Part shown: positions 25,724 through 38,000 of the stretch, one piece after another
Layout of the letters: each line of letters starts with the position of its first letter
How positions within the stretch are numbered: position 1 is the first letter of the stretch
Assembly: GCF_900324465.2 (NCBI RefSeq)
Contig: NC_046615.1
Coordinates: forward strand, 22,516,331 to 22,580,330
Length of the DNA stretch: 64,000 bases
Source of the DNA: Anabas testudineus
Lineage: Eukaryota > Chordata > Actinopteri > Anabantiformes > Anabantidae
Reading direction: 5' to 3'
Notes under the pieces: generated by a model
The model's input: the letters and a program-made list of their open reading frames with translations, nothing else
What the model was told of the DNA's origin: nothing
Database searches by the model: none
Program-made: the position numbers and the translations under genes

Positions 25724-25936
25724 AGCGCCACCCTGTGTCTAAACATGGTGACGTTCCTGTGCCTGTGGGAGGAGACTGACGCTCCACAGGTTAAAGTTCA
25801 CAGGGTCTAGTTCTGCTGTTCCAGTGTTGGAACTGATTCACTCAGTTCCCGTCACAGCTTCCAAACTCTGGGACGAGTTCAGCAAGGAGACAAAGGAGCA
25901 TCTGTAGTTGAGGTCTCAGTCTGCTTCTACACCTAA
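25724..25936 (+). promoter_or_regulatory. Copy A promoter block and 5' noncoding exon
   Basis: AGCGCCACCCTGTGT at 25724-25738 is a diverged version of the block found upstream of the other copies (compare 30967, 40026, 54134). About 130-200 bases further, sequence alignable to the 5' exons of copies B and E (CTTCCAAACTCTGGGACGAG) ends at a donor, CCTAA|GTAAGT, at 25936. Confidence 0.5.
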
Positions 25937-26365
25937 GTAAGTACTTCACGCTCATTTAGAAAAGATCCATCCAGGAAGCCTGAATCGTACTTTTATTACA
26001 GACAGACACTGTGAGCTGTGATCACAGCAACCAGATCCTGAGCTCATGGGTGTTTGAAGACGGACTGGAAACTTTCTTTTACTCACATTTACTTAAATAC
26101 TACATTTAAGTAGCTTGTACATAAGTGTTTAGTCATATTTAGTCTGCTCTTATTGTACGTTACTTTACTTTGCTGTATTTATATTGAGGTAGAACTCTTT
26201 TTTATTAATCCAAATTAATTCACACACACACTAAACTATTTTAATTGTCATTCTGAAAGATGCAACAAGCTCATATACGTACTACTTTACAGAGTACGTT
26301 TTGTGTTAATGGTGTATCTGTTGACATATAAAGTATTATAACTTTATCTTCCTGCTCAGTTCAGG

Positions 26366-29300
26366 ATGGACGGGAAACAGTGTTGTGTGAAGCTGTCTGT
26401 CCACCCGACCAGGGGACTCATGGATGAGAAGTTTGTTGTCCTGGTGCAGAAGCTCCTTCCTGGTTCCCAGCTGACCGTCCGTGCTCTCCACCAGTGTGAA
26501 GACGGACACAGCTGGGAAGGATTCGGTCACTACACCGCTGATGCCACCGGAACAGTGAACGGTTCAATAATGGTTCAATAATTAGACCTGGAAGATAAAT
26601 GTAGGAATGTTGCATAAAAGAAATAATAAAAATATATATTTTGCTTTACAGTGGCAGAGGATCCGAGTCTGGGAGGGACTTATTCTGGGGTTGAACAGAT
26701 GGGTCTACTGTGGAGCCTCAGACCAGTTCCAGGCAGTAAACCTGGACTCAGGTAGACCAACCAGACCGGAAATGTTAAGTTAATACCAACCAGTACTGAA
26801 TCGATCTTTAAAATCAGAGCTGACTCTCCCATCATCGCTCAGGATGAGGAAGGTGAACGTCCAGACTCCCATGGAGGTCACGGTGTCAGTGTACCAGGGT
26901 CACCAGACTGAGGGGTTTGTGGATCAGGTGCCGTTGGCCACTGCGGTGGTGGAGCGCTGGTACATGGCGCCTGGTGTCCGCAGAATCCCAATCACAGAGG
27001 GAGGACTCACTGCGACGCTCTTCCTGCCCTCAGGTAGGACTAGAGGAGAGTCTGGAGGGAGGTGTTCTGTTGGGAGCTCAGACCAGAACCTTCGTCTTGA
27101 ACTGGTCTGGACTCTGCAGCAGGAAGCTGGGGAGTGAATAAAGCAGCTGTTGCTGTTAATGTGAGGTTCATACAGGTCGGCGTCAGTGTCTTTCCATAAA
27201 TTTTACAAAGTGGTCGTGGTTGACAGAAATCTAAAACACCCACAGCCACGTTATTCTCTATGTTAGTCAAAGAATAACAGATTTATCAGGTATTTGTTCT
27301 GATAGTACAGGTGGACACTTTGTCCTGTAGCTGTTTTACATCCAGGTCACTGTTGTCAGTACTAGATTCTTCTCTGGTTTTGTTCATTAACTTTGTGTTG
27401 CAGGAAACATAAATTCCTCCTCATGTAAACTGGCTGTGTTTGGTGTTTTTTCTTGCTTGAAGGATCTGGACCGTTCCCTGGCGTCCTGGACCTGTGGGGG
27501 GGTGGAGGGAAGTTGGTGGAGTACCGTTCGGCACTGTTGGCCTCCCACGGCTTCGCCTCCCTGGCTCTCGACTACCTGACTCCTAAAATCACCTTGGAAA
27601 CGGGGAAGATGGTGGACAACCAGTACTTTGAGGTACAGAAGTTCATTCACCTTTACAGAGACGTTCAGTCAGATCAGAGCAGTTTAGCTCCGATACAGAG
27701 AGTTTGACTTCATGTGCAGATCATTCACATGTGTCTGTTATTACATTTTTGACTAATTTAGAATCGTAGCACCCAGCCTGACCCTTCCAGTGCGTTTCTG
27801 TAGATCCATAAAACCTTTAAATCATTTCCTAACTTCAGTGGTGGTAACGGTCTGACAGCAGCAGTAGCTGCATTCAGAAGAACTTTAATTTAATTTATAC
27901 TATCAAAAAAACAACATTGTAGATTTTGCGTCAGACGGTTTTATAACATACTGTATTATACTTTTCATTTTATAATTCAGATAAGGAAACACACCTTATC
28001 ATGTTTGAGAGGACGCTCAAGTGAAGTCCGACACTCAGATGAAAGCTCGGAGTGAAAGATCAACACCCAGATTATAGAGCTTGAGAACTGGTTTATAGAA
28101 AAGAGCAGCCAATAAAAAGATTTCAGATTTGACTTTGTTCAGCCATCAGGAAGTCTGTGACATGTAGGATATATGAGACAACAGCACTAAAACACACACC
28201 GACCATCACCGCAGTTTGTGATGTTGTGTAATTCTTTAACTTTGAAGCATGTGAACCCTCTCAGACATAAACTGGTGTCTGTGTTTAAGCTGTAGCTGTG
28301 TATTTCTGATGTGTTCACCTGCTGCAGACGGCCTACAGACTCCTGCAGCAGCATCCCCAGATCCTCAGCAGCAGGATCGCCATGGTGGGCCTTTCCTTCG
28401 GCACCAGTGTCAGCCTCAAGATGGCCGCTTACTCTGAAGTTATAAAAGTAAGACAACTGTTGTCATAACACTGCTGACATGTAGAGAAAGTGAGTGTGTA
28501 TTCACTTCCCAATATGTCATACTATTATTTTAACATAGTTTTAGTTAGGTGACTCTTAGCTTAGCTACGAGTTAGGCAATGAGGTCGCTTGGTCCTTAAC
28601 TAGACTAAGTTAAAACCCCTCTTGCTGCATCTCTCTATAGAGCAGTTTGTTCTGTGTTCGTGTTTATTTCAGCTCATCCTGTGTCTGTTTATTGAAGGTG
28701 TGTGTATGTGTGTGTGTCTCCCAGCTCAGGTGTGCAGTGTGTTTCAGTGGGAGTCACGTGCAGCCGGTCGAGGGATCTCTGGAACAAATCATGAATTTCT
28801 TTAAGGAGTAAGTTGTGATTCTGTCCAGCAGCTTGATTGTTGGAACTTATATTTGTAGCATATTTTATTCAGTCAGAATTTAGGAACATGAAGCGCATGT
28901 GTTTTCTGTATTTTTTGTCCAATCAGAAACCAGTCGAAGACTCGCTTCAATAAACAGAATGAGGTGATATGGAGAGATCTGCTGCTCCCCATTCCCACCG
29001 ACCCCAAATTCAAAGTGGACGTACGTATGACCAGCTAGAAGTTCCAGTTCATTTTCCAGTTCCAGTTCATGTTGTCTGACAGTATGAAGTGACAGGAAAC
29101 CCAAGGAGAAACTAAATTACCAGGGCTGCTCTTACCTTAACACAGGACACATTTGGGAATTCTCTTTGTACAAGATATATAACTAGGTCATGTTCAGTTA
29201 TGGAGACAGGCTGTAGATAGCAGGGTGTGTGTCTGTTCTCTGTGTGTTTATGTCAATAAGCTCATAAAAACTGGTTCAGAGGTTCATTCACCTTTACGAC

Positions 29301-30519
29301 AGAGTGAGTTTGACCTCATGTTAAATCAATGCACGTGCGTATGTTCAGTTGTTATTACTACATTTCTGCTTTACAAGTATCAAACTATTATAAAAATGCA
29401 TCATGTGGTTTAACCCTCTTCTCAAATTAATAACATCTGGCTGATGAACCTCATTGTCCAAGGAACTTTTTCATTTTCTAGTTTAAAGCTACTAAAAAAG
29501 TATTTATGGATAAAGTCACGTCTCCAGCTATAAGGTGTCAAACATTCCCAGATGAACTGTTCCTCGGATGACGGAAGGTGATAGATGAAGAGTTTAATAA
29601 ATCTGCTGCTGCTGTTTGTCTCTGTGCAGGTTGGACGAATCAAGTGTCCTGTCATGTTGGTCGTGGGGGAGGACGATCAGAACTGGCCCGCTCACGAGTC
29701 TGCAGTGGACGTAAGTTATTGACATGGGGTTCAGTCTTAGTGCAGAGATTTGAATTAATTAACAGCGACCCTTTTATAGGAAGTAATTCCTTTCCAGATG
29801 TGTTTCCCAAACACAGAAAACCAGTTAAAATATGTTCACATGATTACAGAAAGCTAAATTAAAGTAGTGCATCCTCCAGTCTTTGAGAGGTGTGAGGAGA
29901 CCAAGAGGCTTTATTAGTATCCAGTATCTGGACTGAATACAAATGAAAATGTATTTCATTTCCTGGTGTTAAAATAGCCCCTAAACAAGCAGGATCTGAA
30001 GGCCTTTCATTAAATCACAGCTCACATCTGGTGTGTTGCAGAGCAAAATTATTACAAGGGCATTATCGTCCAAATATAAACAGACTTAGGTATAAAAAGT
30101 GAAATGCATCATGAATCTATCAGAACTGAACTTCCTGTATTTCAGATAGGGTTAGGAGATGATGGAGCGGGCAGGGAACAGCCGCCTGCTCACTGTCCTG
30201 TCGTACCCAAATGCAGGTCACCTGATCGAACCTCCATACACACCACACGCCCGTTCCAGCAACTTCCGGACGGTCACCGAGGGCAAAAATGTTAAGTGTA
30301 GGTTTACTTTTATATTAGGATAAAGCCAGTGGGAGAAGCTATGTCTGACTGATCTGAGATCAAGAGTTTCTGTTGCCTCTTGTCTTTGCAGTTGTGGCTC
30401 TGTGGGGCGGAGAGACGGTGGCACATTCTCGTGCTCAAGAAGACTCCTGGAGGAAGATACTGGTCTTTCTGAGGGAGAATCTGTACGGCTGGGGTGCAGC
30501 ATCACTTTCAAACCTGTAA
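26366..30519 (+). CDS. ACOT/BAAT-family acyl-CoA thioesterase, copy A (exon-10 insertion)
   Basis: Predicted hydrolase of acyl-CoA thioesters, N-terminal ACOT/BAAT domain plus an alpha/beta-hydrolase BAAT_C domain. Coding exons: 26366-26561, 26652-26751, 26843-27033, 27463-27632, 28328-28447, 28725-28807, 28927-29020, 29630-29710, 30146-30297 and 30392-30519. Nucleophile motif GLSFG (Ser, as in thioesterases; mammalian BAAT uses Cys), acid in GEDDQNW, His in AGHLIEPPY. Two oddities. First, the tenth-exon start carries 4 extra bases relative to copy B, which shifts frame and loses the catalytic His if the usual acceptor is used; an AG 10 bases downstream (exon start 30156) would restore frame, giving about 434 residues. 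Second, the exon-1 donor is GTTCAA, from a small local duplication, where the others have GTACA. Ends in SNL. It may be a functioning gene with an altered acceptor or an early pseudogene. Confidence 0.75.
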
Positions 30520-30966
30520 CCAAGTAGACAAGTACTAATTAAAATCCAGTTTTGACATCCCCTAACTCTTGTTGAGTTTAAATGTACTTTAATTAGCAGA
30601 AAAAGCATCTGCATATGAAAGCAAAGTAATGTAATAATCGAACAGCGAATGTTTTAATGAATTCATTTAAATAGTTTACAGTGATAATAGAATATTATAG
30701 AATATAGAAAGGCAGCAAATCTTTACATCGGACATCAGACATTATTTGGAGCTTCTGATTAATAAATGACTTATGTTTATCTACTGGAAATGTATAAACA
30801 GTTTGTATTATTTTAACATGAATAAAATAGAAAACTAACTATTTGTCCACCGCCTATTTGTCCCTTGATAATATATTTATTCTTTTACTTAAGCAGCAGT
30901 GATGGTCTCTTCAAAGTGTTTTGATTTCCGAGTTTTCATGAATGCAGCACCAATCTTGCGCTCGAC

Positions 30967-30981
30967 AGCGCCATCTTGTGT
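30967..30981 (+). promoter_or_regulatory. Promoter block belonging to copy B, now displaced
   Basis: AGCGCCATCTTGTGT, followed by sequence nearly identical to the copy C promoter through about 31047. In copy C the same block sits about 200 bases before the 5' exon donor. Here a 2.39-kb insertion lies between the block and the exon. On the reverse strand the core reads ACAAGATGGCGCT, close to the YY1 consensus AAnATGGCGGC. Confidence 0.5.
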
Positions 30982-31047
30982 CGGGGCACTGTGAGCTCCG
31001 CACTGTCAGGCTAAAGCGTGAACGCTTTTCTGCGTCCTGTTCGACTC

Positions 31048-33437
31048 TAGACATAGGACATTCGATTCTTTTAACTGACTCAGATCTGTAACTTTCGAAC
31101 AGGCTGTGGAACGAGAACGAGTGTACGGCTGCCACAGCCTGAACTGTGAACTGTAAACGAGAACGAGAACGAGTGTACGGCTGCCACGCTGAAACTGTGA
31201 ACGAGAACGAGCGAAGAGTGTACGGCTGCCACAGCCTGAACTGTGAACAGACAGCGGAACGAGTGTACGGCTGCCACATGCCTGAACTGATAGAGAACGA
31301 CGAGAACGAGTGTACGGCTGCCACAGCCTGAACTGAACGAGACGAGACAAGAACGAGTGCTGCCACGCTGAACTGTGATAGAAGGAACGAGAAGGAGTGT
31401 ACTGCTGCACGCCGAACTGTGAACGAGAACGATGAACGAGTGACGGCTGCCACAGCTAACTATGAACGAGAACGAGAACAGTGTACGGCGCCACAGCTGA
31501 ACTGTGAACGAGAACGAGAACGAGTGTACGGCTGCCACAGCCTGAACTGTGAACGAGAACGAGAACGAGTGTACGGCTGCCACAGCCTGAACTATGAACG
31601 AGAACGAGAACGAGTGTACGGCTGCCACAGCCTGAACTGTGAACGAGAACGATGAACGATGAACGAGTGTACGGCTGCCACAGCCTGAACTGAGAACGAG
31701 AACGAGAACGATGAACGATGAACGAGTGAACTGCTGCCACAGCCTGAACTGTGAACGAGAACGATGAACGAGTGAACTGCTGCCACAGCCTGAACTGTGA
31801 ACTGTAAACGAGAACGAGAACGAGTGTGCGGCTGCCACAGCCTGAACTGTGAACTGTGAACTGTGAACGAGAACGAGAACAATGAACGAGTGTACGGCTG
31901 CCACAGCCTGAACTGTGAACTGTGAACTATGAACGAGAACGAGAACAATGAACGAGTGTACGGCTGCCACAGCCTGAACTGTGAACTGTGAACTATGACA
32001 GAGAACGAGAACGAGAACGAGTGTACTGCTGCCACAGCCTGAACTGTGAACTGTAAACGAGAATGAGAACGAGAACGAGTGTACGGCTGCCACAGCCTGA
32101 ACTGTGAACGAGAACGATGAACGAGTGTACTGCTGCCACAGCCTGAACTGTGAACTGTGAACTATGAACGAGAACGAGAACGAGAACGAGTGTACTGCTG
32201 CCACAGCCTGAACTGTGAACTGTAAACGAGAATGAGAACGAGAACGAGTGTACGGCTGCCACAGCCTGAACTGTGAACGAGAACGAGAACGATGAACGAG
32301 TGAACTGCTGCCACAGCCTGAACTGTGAACGAGAACGATGAACGATGAACGAGTGTACGGCTGCCACAGCCTGAACTGTGAACTGTAAGGGGAGAACGAG
32401 AACGAGAACGAGTGTACGGCTGCCACAGCCTGAACTGTGAACTGTGAACTATGAACGAGAACGAGAACGAGAACGAGTGTACTGCTGCCACAGCCTGAAC
32501 TGTGAACTGTAAACGAGAACGAGAACGAGTGTACGGCTGCCACAGCCTGAACTGTGAACTGTGAACTGTGAACTATGAACGAGAACGAGAACGAGAACGA
32601 GAACGAGTGTACGGCTGCAACAGCCTGAACTGTGAACGAGAACGAGAACGAGTGTACGGCTGCCACAGCCTGAACTGTGAACTATGAACGAGAACGATGA
32701 ACGAGTGTACGGCTGCCACAGCCTGAACTGTGAACTATGAACGAGAACGATGAACGAGTGTACGGCTGCCACAGCCTGAACTGTGAACTGAGAACTGTGA
32801 ACTGTGAACTATGAACGAGAACGATGAACGAGTGTACGGCTGCCACAGCCTGAACTGTGAACTGTGAACTGTGAACTATGAACGAGAACGAGAACGAGTG
32901 AACTGCTGCCACAGCCTGAACTGTGAACTGTGAACTGTGAACTATGAACGAGAACGAGAACGATGAACGAGACCGTGCAGCCCGAGCTGCCTTTCACGTG
33001 ACGGCTGGTAGAGGACGAGTGAAAGTAAAACTTATTTAGACATTAGTGAGACTTTTAAATCAAAAAGTAAAAATTTGTTCCCTAAAATGTTTACATGATG
33101 CATTTATTGTGTCCTAAACGTGACGTTATTATTATTATTCTTATTATTCTTATTATTATTATTATTGTTGGTATTGGTATTAATAATATTATATTTTATA
33201 TAACACAGTCAATGTTGAAAAGTATTTATAAACACACTTTACATTATTTACACAATAACACTACACACACGTACCAGAATCAAAGACCACTAATGAATTA
33301 TGATCTCATGAATAAATAATATCTGTCGGGTGTCAGGTAACAAATAAATAAACATCAGACATCATTGATTTCCTGGTTTCTCAGTCCACAGCTCCGTACC
33401 TGTAGTCATATTAAAGATGAGTTCATATTGAACGACA
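31048..33437. mobile_element. 2.39-kb insertion with 15-bp flanking direct repeats
   Basis: The 15-mer CGTCCTGTTCGACTC occurs at 31033-31047 and again at 33438-33452. The copy C promoter has it once, with one change, and is collinear on both sides. That is the signature of an insertion with a target-site duplication. The insert holds the minisatellite (31090-32975) and about 460 bases of AT-rich DNA with an ATT-rich stretch near 33127-33165. I see no terminal inverted repeats, protein domain or poly-A tail, so its class is unknown. Confidence 0.7.
31090..32975. repeat. Complex minisatellite, about 34 units
   Basis: Units of about 45-75 bases share the core GAGTGTACGGCTGCCACAGC followed by CTGAACTGTGAAC. 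Each unit contains nested short arrays, (GAACGA)n and (CTGTGAA)n, whose copy numbers vary and account for the length range. The units at the left end (31090-31450) are more mutated than those to the right. Long open frames on the minus strand (for example 32666-31080) are a by-product of a repeat poor in stop codons and resemble no known protein. Confidence 0.95.
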
Positions 33438-34073
33438 CGTCCTGTTCGACTCCCACAGCTGTGGTTCCAGACTCTGAAACGAGTTGACACCGGGGGACAC
33501 GGACCAAGGTTGAGTGACAGAACACGAACCCAAAGAGAGCAGGTTTTTCTGGGTGGGCTCGGTTCTGTTTGGGCTCGTACAGCAACAGTAAGTAGCTAAC
33601 TAGCTAATTAGCTTGTTAGCAACTTCATTTAAAGGAACATGTAAAGTTAGTGTGAACTTTGAGCTGCAGTTCACACGTGTGTGAGCAGAGAAACGTGTGA
33701 TTAACGTTAATATAACTAGATTTAAACCTTATTTGACCTGTCTGACTTTCTTCAGTGTTGACTTGAAGATACTAGTAAATATGAAGCCAATGTAATAAGT
33801 CATCTGTTAAAGTTCGAGTACTGGTTAGTTCATAGAGTTAAAACAGGTCCATGCTCTCCATGTAATGTTTAGTACAAAAGTACAAGTACTCTACAAAGAC
33901 TGTGATTTCTCTGCTCATCATTATGACATCGATAATAAACTAACACATGTGCAGACTTACTGCAGATTTGTTCCACTTACTAACCCTCATAAATCAGATT
34001 TCTGCACAAATGTAAAATGTTCAGGTCCTGTCAAATGAAATGAACCCTTTAGTTAGTAGTAATAAAAAGCAAA

Positions 34074-34787
34074 TTCAAGATTCAAAAAACTTTATTGATC
34101 CCAGAGGGAAATTGTTTTGCCTCATTACCATTGTTCTCAAAACAAACTGAAAGAAAAGGAACCACAACCAGGAAAGATCCAACACCAACATAAATACACA
34201 ATAACATCAATACAAAAAAACTCAATATATAAACAGAACATGTAAAATAGATAAATGAAATTGGGTCAAAATATATATATTCACAGCAAGTATATGACAG
34301 TTTAACTTCCCCCACCCCTTACAGAGGGGGGAGGAATTGTACAGATTGATGGTCACAGGTAGAAAGGATCTCCTGTGGCGCTCTGTGGAGCATTTAATGT
34401 TAATAAATCTTTGGCTGAACGTGCTCCTCTGTCCAACCAACACACTGCAGTGGGTGGGAGGGATTGTCCAGGACTGAGAGGAGTTTGGACAGCATCCTCC
34501 TCTCAGCTACAACATGTAGAGGGTCCAGCTCCACCCCCAGAACAGAGCCAGCCCTCCTAATCAGCTTGTTTAGTCTGTTAGTGTCTGCCACCTTCATGTT
34601 TCTGCCCCAGCAGACCACAGCATAAAAGATGACACTGGAACCACAGACTCATAAAACATCCGCAGCATGGTGCTGCAGACGTTGAAGGACCTGAGTCTCC
34701 TCAGGAAGTACATCCGGCTCTGAGCCTTCCTGTACAATGCTGATGAGTTTTCGGTCCAGTCCAGTTTGTTGTCCAAGTATACTCCCA
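34074..34787 (-). mobile_element. 3' fragment of a non-LTR retrotransposon (LINE)
   Basis: Minus-strand frames carry the C-terminal end of a LINE reverse-transcriptase protein (LDNKLDWTENSSALYRKAQS, LRRLRSFNVCS, RLNKLIRRAGSVLG, RRMLSKLLSVLDNPSHPL), spread over more than one frame, so it is decayed. The 5' part is missing. The 3' end faces left, with TTTATTGATCCC next to 34090. The paralogous DNA of copy C (40830) lacks it, so it inserted after the duplication. The clade (Rex1, L2 or related) is not decided. Confidence 0.75.
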
Positions 34788-35039
34788 ATGTTGAGAACTA
34801 CACACTATTGAAATTAGTTTTAAAACAAGATCGTGTTTTATTGTGACTTTGACATTTGGACTGCACATAAACGTTCAAAGGTGAAAAATGCTATAGATGT
34901 GACGTGGAACAAAGACGGCAGCTGATTTTAACAGGAGGTGACTCCACAACATTACATCCCCATTCATTACTCTATTCTGCTTTTTATTCTAGATCTACAT
35001 CTGCAAGAATTAACCAGTATATATAGTGCTGAGTTTAAG

Positions 35040-38000
35040 ATGGACGACAAACAGTGTTGTGTGAAGCTGTCTGTCCACCCGTCCAGAGGACTCATGGACG
35101 AGAAGTTTGTTGTTCTGGTCCAGAAGGTCCCCCCTGGTTCCCAGCTGACCGTCCGCGCCTTCCACCAGTGTGAAGACGGACACAGCTGGGATGCGTTCGG
35201 TCACTACACCGCCGACACCAGTGGGACTGTAAATGGTACACATGGACCTTAAAGATGAATTTAGAAATGTGTGCATGCTGCAAAATATTTGTGATTTACA
35301 GAAAAACACGTTAAATCGAATTTGGGATTTCTATGAAGAGAATGAATGAGGATTAACTTTTAACATTTTAATTGACAGTGGCAGAGGATCCCAGTCTGGG
35401 AGGGACTTATTCTGGGGTTGAACAGATGGGTCTAATGTGGAGCCTCAGACCAGTTCCAGGCAGCCAACCTGGACTCAGGTAGACCAACCAGACCGGAAAT
35501 GTTAAGTTAATACCAACCAGTACTGAATTAAATCAGAGCTGACTCTCCCATCATCCCTCAGGATGAGAAAGGTGAACGTCCAGACTCCCATGGAGGTCAC
35601 GATCTTAGTGTACCAGGGTCACCAGACTGAGGGGTTTGTGGATCAGGTGCCGTTGGCCACTGTGGTGGTGGAGCGCTGGTACATGGCGCCTGGTGTCTGC
35701 AGAATCCCAATCACAGAGGGAGGACTCACTGCGACGCTCTTCCTGCCCTCAGGTAGGACTAGAGGAGAGTCTGGAGGGAGGTGTTCTGTTAGGAGCTCAG
35801 ACCAGAACCTGAGCTAATTCAGCTTGTTCAGCTGAAGACTCTGATATGAACTTCAGACATCTTTGGTACCAAAAACTGAAAAAATATATGGACAGGAAGT
35901 CAACAATGTTTCCAATAAATGTGATGTGTGTGATATGTTTTGACTCTCATGAAGGATCTGGACCGTTCCCCGGCATCCTGGATCTGGGGGGGGGGTGGAG
36001 GGAAGTTGGTGGAGTACCGTGCAGCACTGTTGGCCTCCCACGGCTTCGCCTCCCTGGCTCTCGACTACCTGACTCCTAAAATCACCTTGGAAACGGGGAA
36101 GATGGTGGACAACCAGTACTTTGAGGTACAGAAGTTCATTCACCTTTACAGAGACGTTCAGTCAGATCAGAGCAGTTTAGCTCCGACACAGAGAGTTTGA
36201 CTTCATGTGCAGATCATTCACATGCGTCTGTTATTACATTTTTGATTTAAAAATATGACTATTTAGTACTATTTAGAAACGTAGCACCCAGCCTGACCCT
36301 ATCCCATTCATACATGAATAATCCAATGCAGATATGGAGAGTATGACATATACCTTTCTCACCTCTCTGTCACAACTCTGGTTCCACAGTCTGTTTTGCA
36401 AAAGTTCAGTTAAAGAACAGACAACGACAACGTCCCTTTTCTGCAGAAGAACTCACTGTTCTAACACACCTGCTCACTCCCTTTTAACATGATAGGGTTA
36501 CGGTAAGGTCAACCGTTGTCTCAATAGTCACCTACAAAGCTGCACAAGTTTTCATATAAAAAAATATATTTTGCATAGTTCCACAAGAGGACGCCCAAGT
36601 GATCTCTGACACTCAGATGAAAGCTCGGAGTGAAAGATCAACACCCAGATTATAGAGCTTGAGAACTGGTTTATAGAAAAGAGCAGCCAATAAAAAGATT
36701 TCAGATTTGACTTTGTTCAGCCATCAGGAAGTCTGTGACATGAAGGATATATGAGACAACAGCACTAAAACACACACCGACCATCACCGCAGTTTGTGAT
36801 GTTGTGTAATTCTTTAACTTTGAAGCATGTGAACCCTCTCAGACATAAACTGGTGTCTGTGTTTAAGCTGTAGCTGTGTATTTCTGATGTGTTCACCTGC
36901 TGCAGACGGCCTACAGACTCCTGCAGCAGCATCCCCAGATCCTCAGCAGCAGGATCGCCATGGTGGGCCTTTCCTTCGGCACCAGTGTCAGCCTCAAGAT
37001 GGCCGCTTACTCTGAAGTTATAAAAGTAAGACAACTGTTGTCATAACACTGCTGACATGTAGAGAAAGTGAGTGTGTATTCACTTCCCAATATGTCATAC
37101 TATTATTTTAACATAGTTTTAGTTAGGTGACTCTTAGCTTAGCTACGAGTTAGGCAATGAGGTCGCTTGGTCCTTAACTCGACTAAGTTAAAACCCCTCT
37201 TGCTGCATCTCTCTATAGAGCAGTTTGTTCTGTGTTCGTGTTTATTTCTCAGCTCATCCTGTGTCTGTTAATTGAAGGTGTGTGTATGTGTGTGTGTCTC
37301 CCAGCTCAGGTGTGTGGTGAGTTTCAGTGGGATTCACGTGCAGCCGGTCGAGGGATCTCTGGAACAAATCATCAGTTTCCTTAGGGAGTAAGTTGTGATT
37401 CTGTCCAGCAGCTTGATTGTTGGAACTTATATTTGTAGCATGTTTTATTCAGTCAGAATTTAGAAACATGAAGCGATTGTGTTTTCTGTATTTTTTGTCC
37501 AATCAGAAACCAGTCGAAGACTCGCTTCAATAAACAGAATGAGGTGATATGGAGAGATCTGCTGCTCCCCATTCCCACCGACCCCAAATTCAAAGTGGAC
37601 GTACGTATGACCAGCTAGAAGTTCCAGTTCATTTTACAGCTTTGTAACTGTGTTTGTTGTCTGACAGTATGAAGTGACAGGAAACCCAAGGAGAAACTAA
37701 ATTACCAGGGCTGCTCTTACCTTAACACAGGACACATTTGGGAATTCTCTTTGTACAAGATATATAACTAGGTCATGTTCAGTTATGGAGACAGGCTGTA
37801 GATAGCAGGGTGTGTGTCTGTTCTCTGTGTGTTTATGTCAATAAGCTCATAAAAACTGGTTCAGAGGTTCATTCACCTTTACGACAGAGTGAGTTTGACC
37901 TCATGTTAAATCAATGCACGTGCGTATGTTCAGTTGTTATTACTACATTTCTGCTTTACAAGTATCAAACTATTATAAAAATGCATCATGTGGTTTAACC

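Noticed and set aside
31080-32666. Open frame of 528 residues on the minus strand, rich in Ser, Phe and Val repeats
   Set aside because: It lies wholly inside the minisatellite, repeats with the DNA unit, and several frames are open at once. No splice, promoter or homology supports a protein.
31048-33437. Helitron as the class of the 2.39-kb insertion
   Set aside because: Helitrons insert without target-site duplication; here a 15-bp flanking repeat is present and no CTRR end with hairpin was seen.
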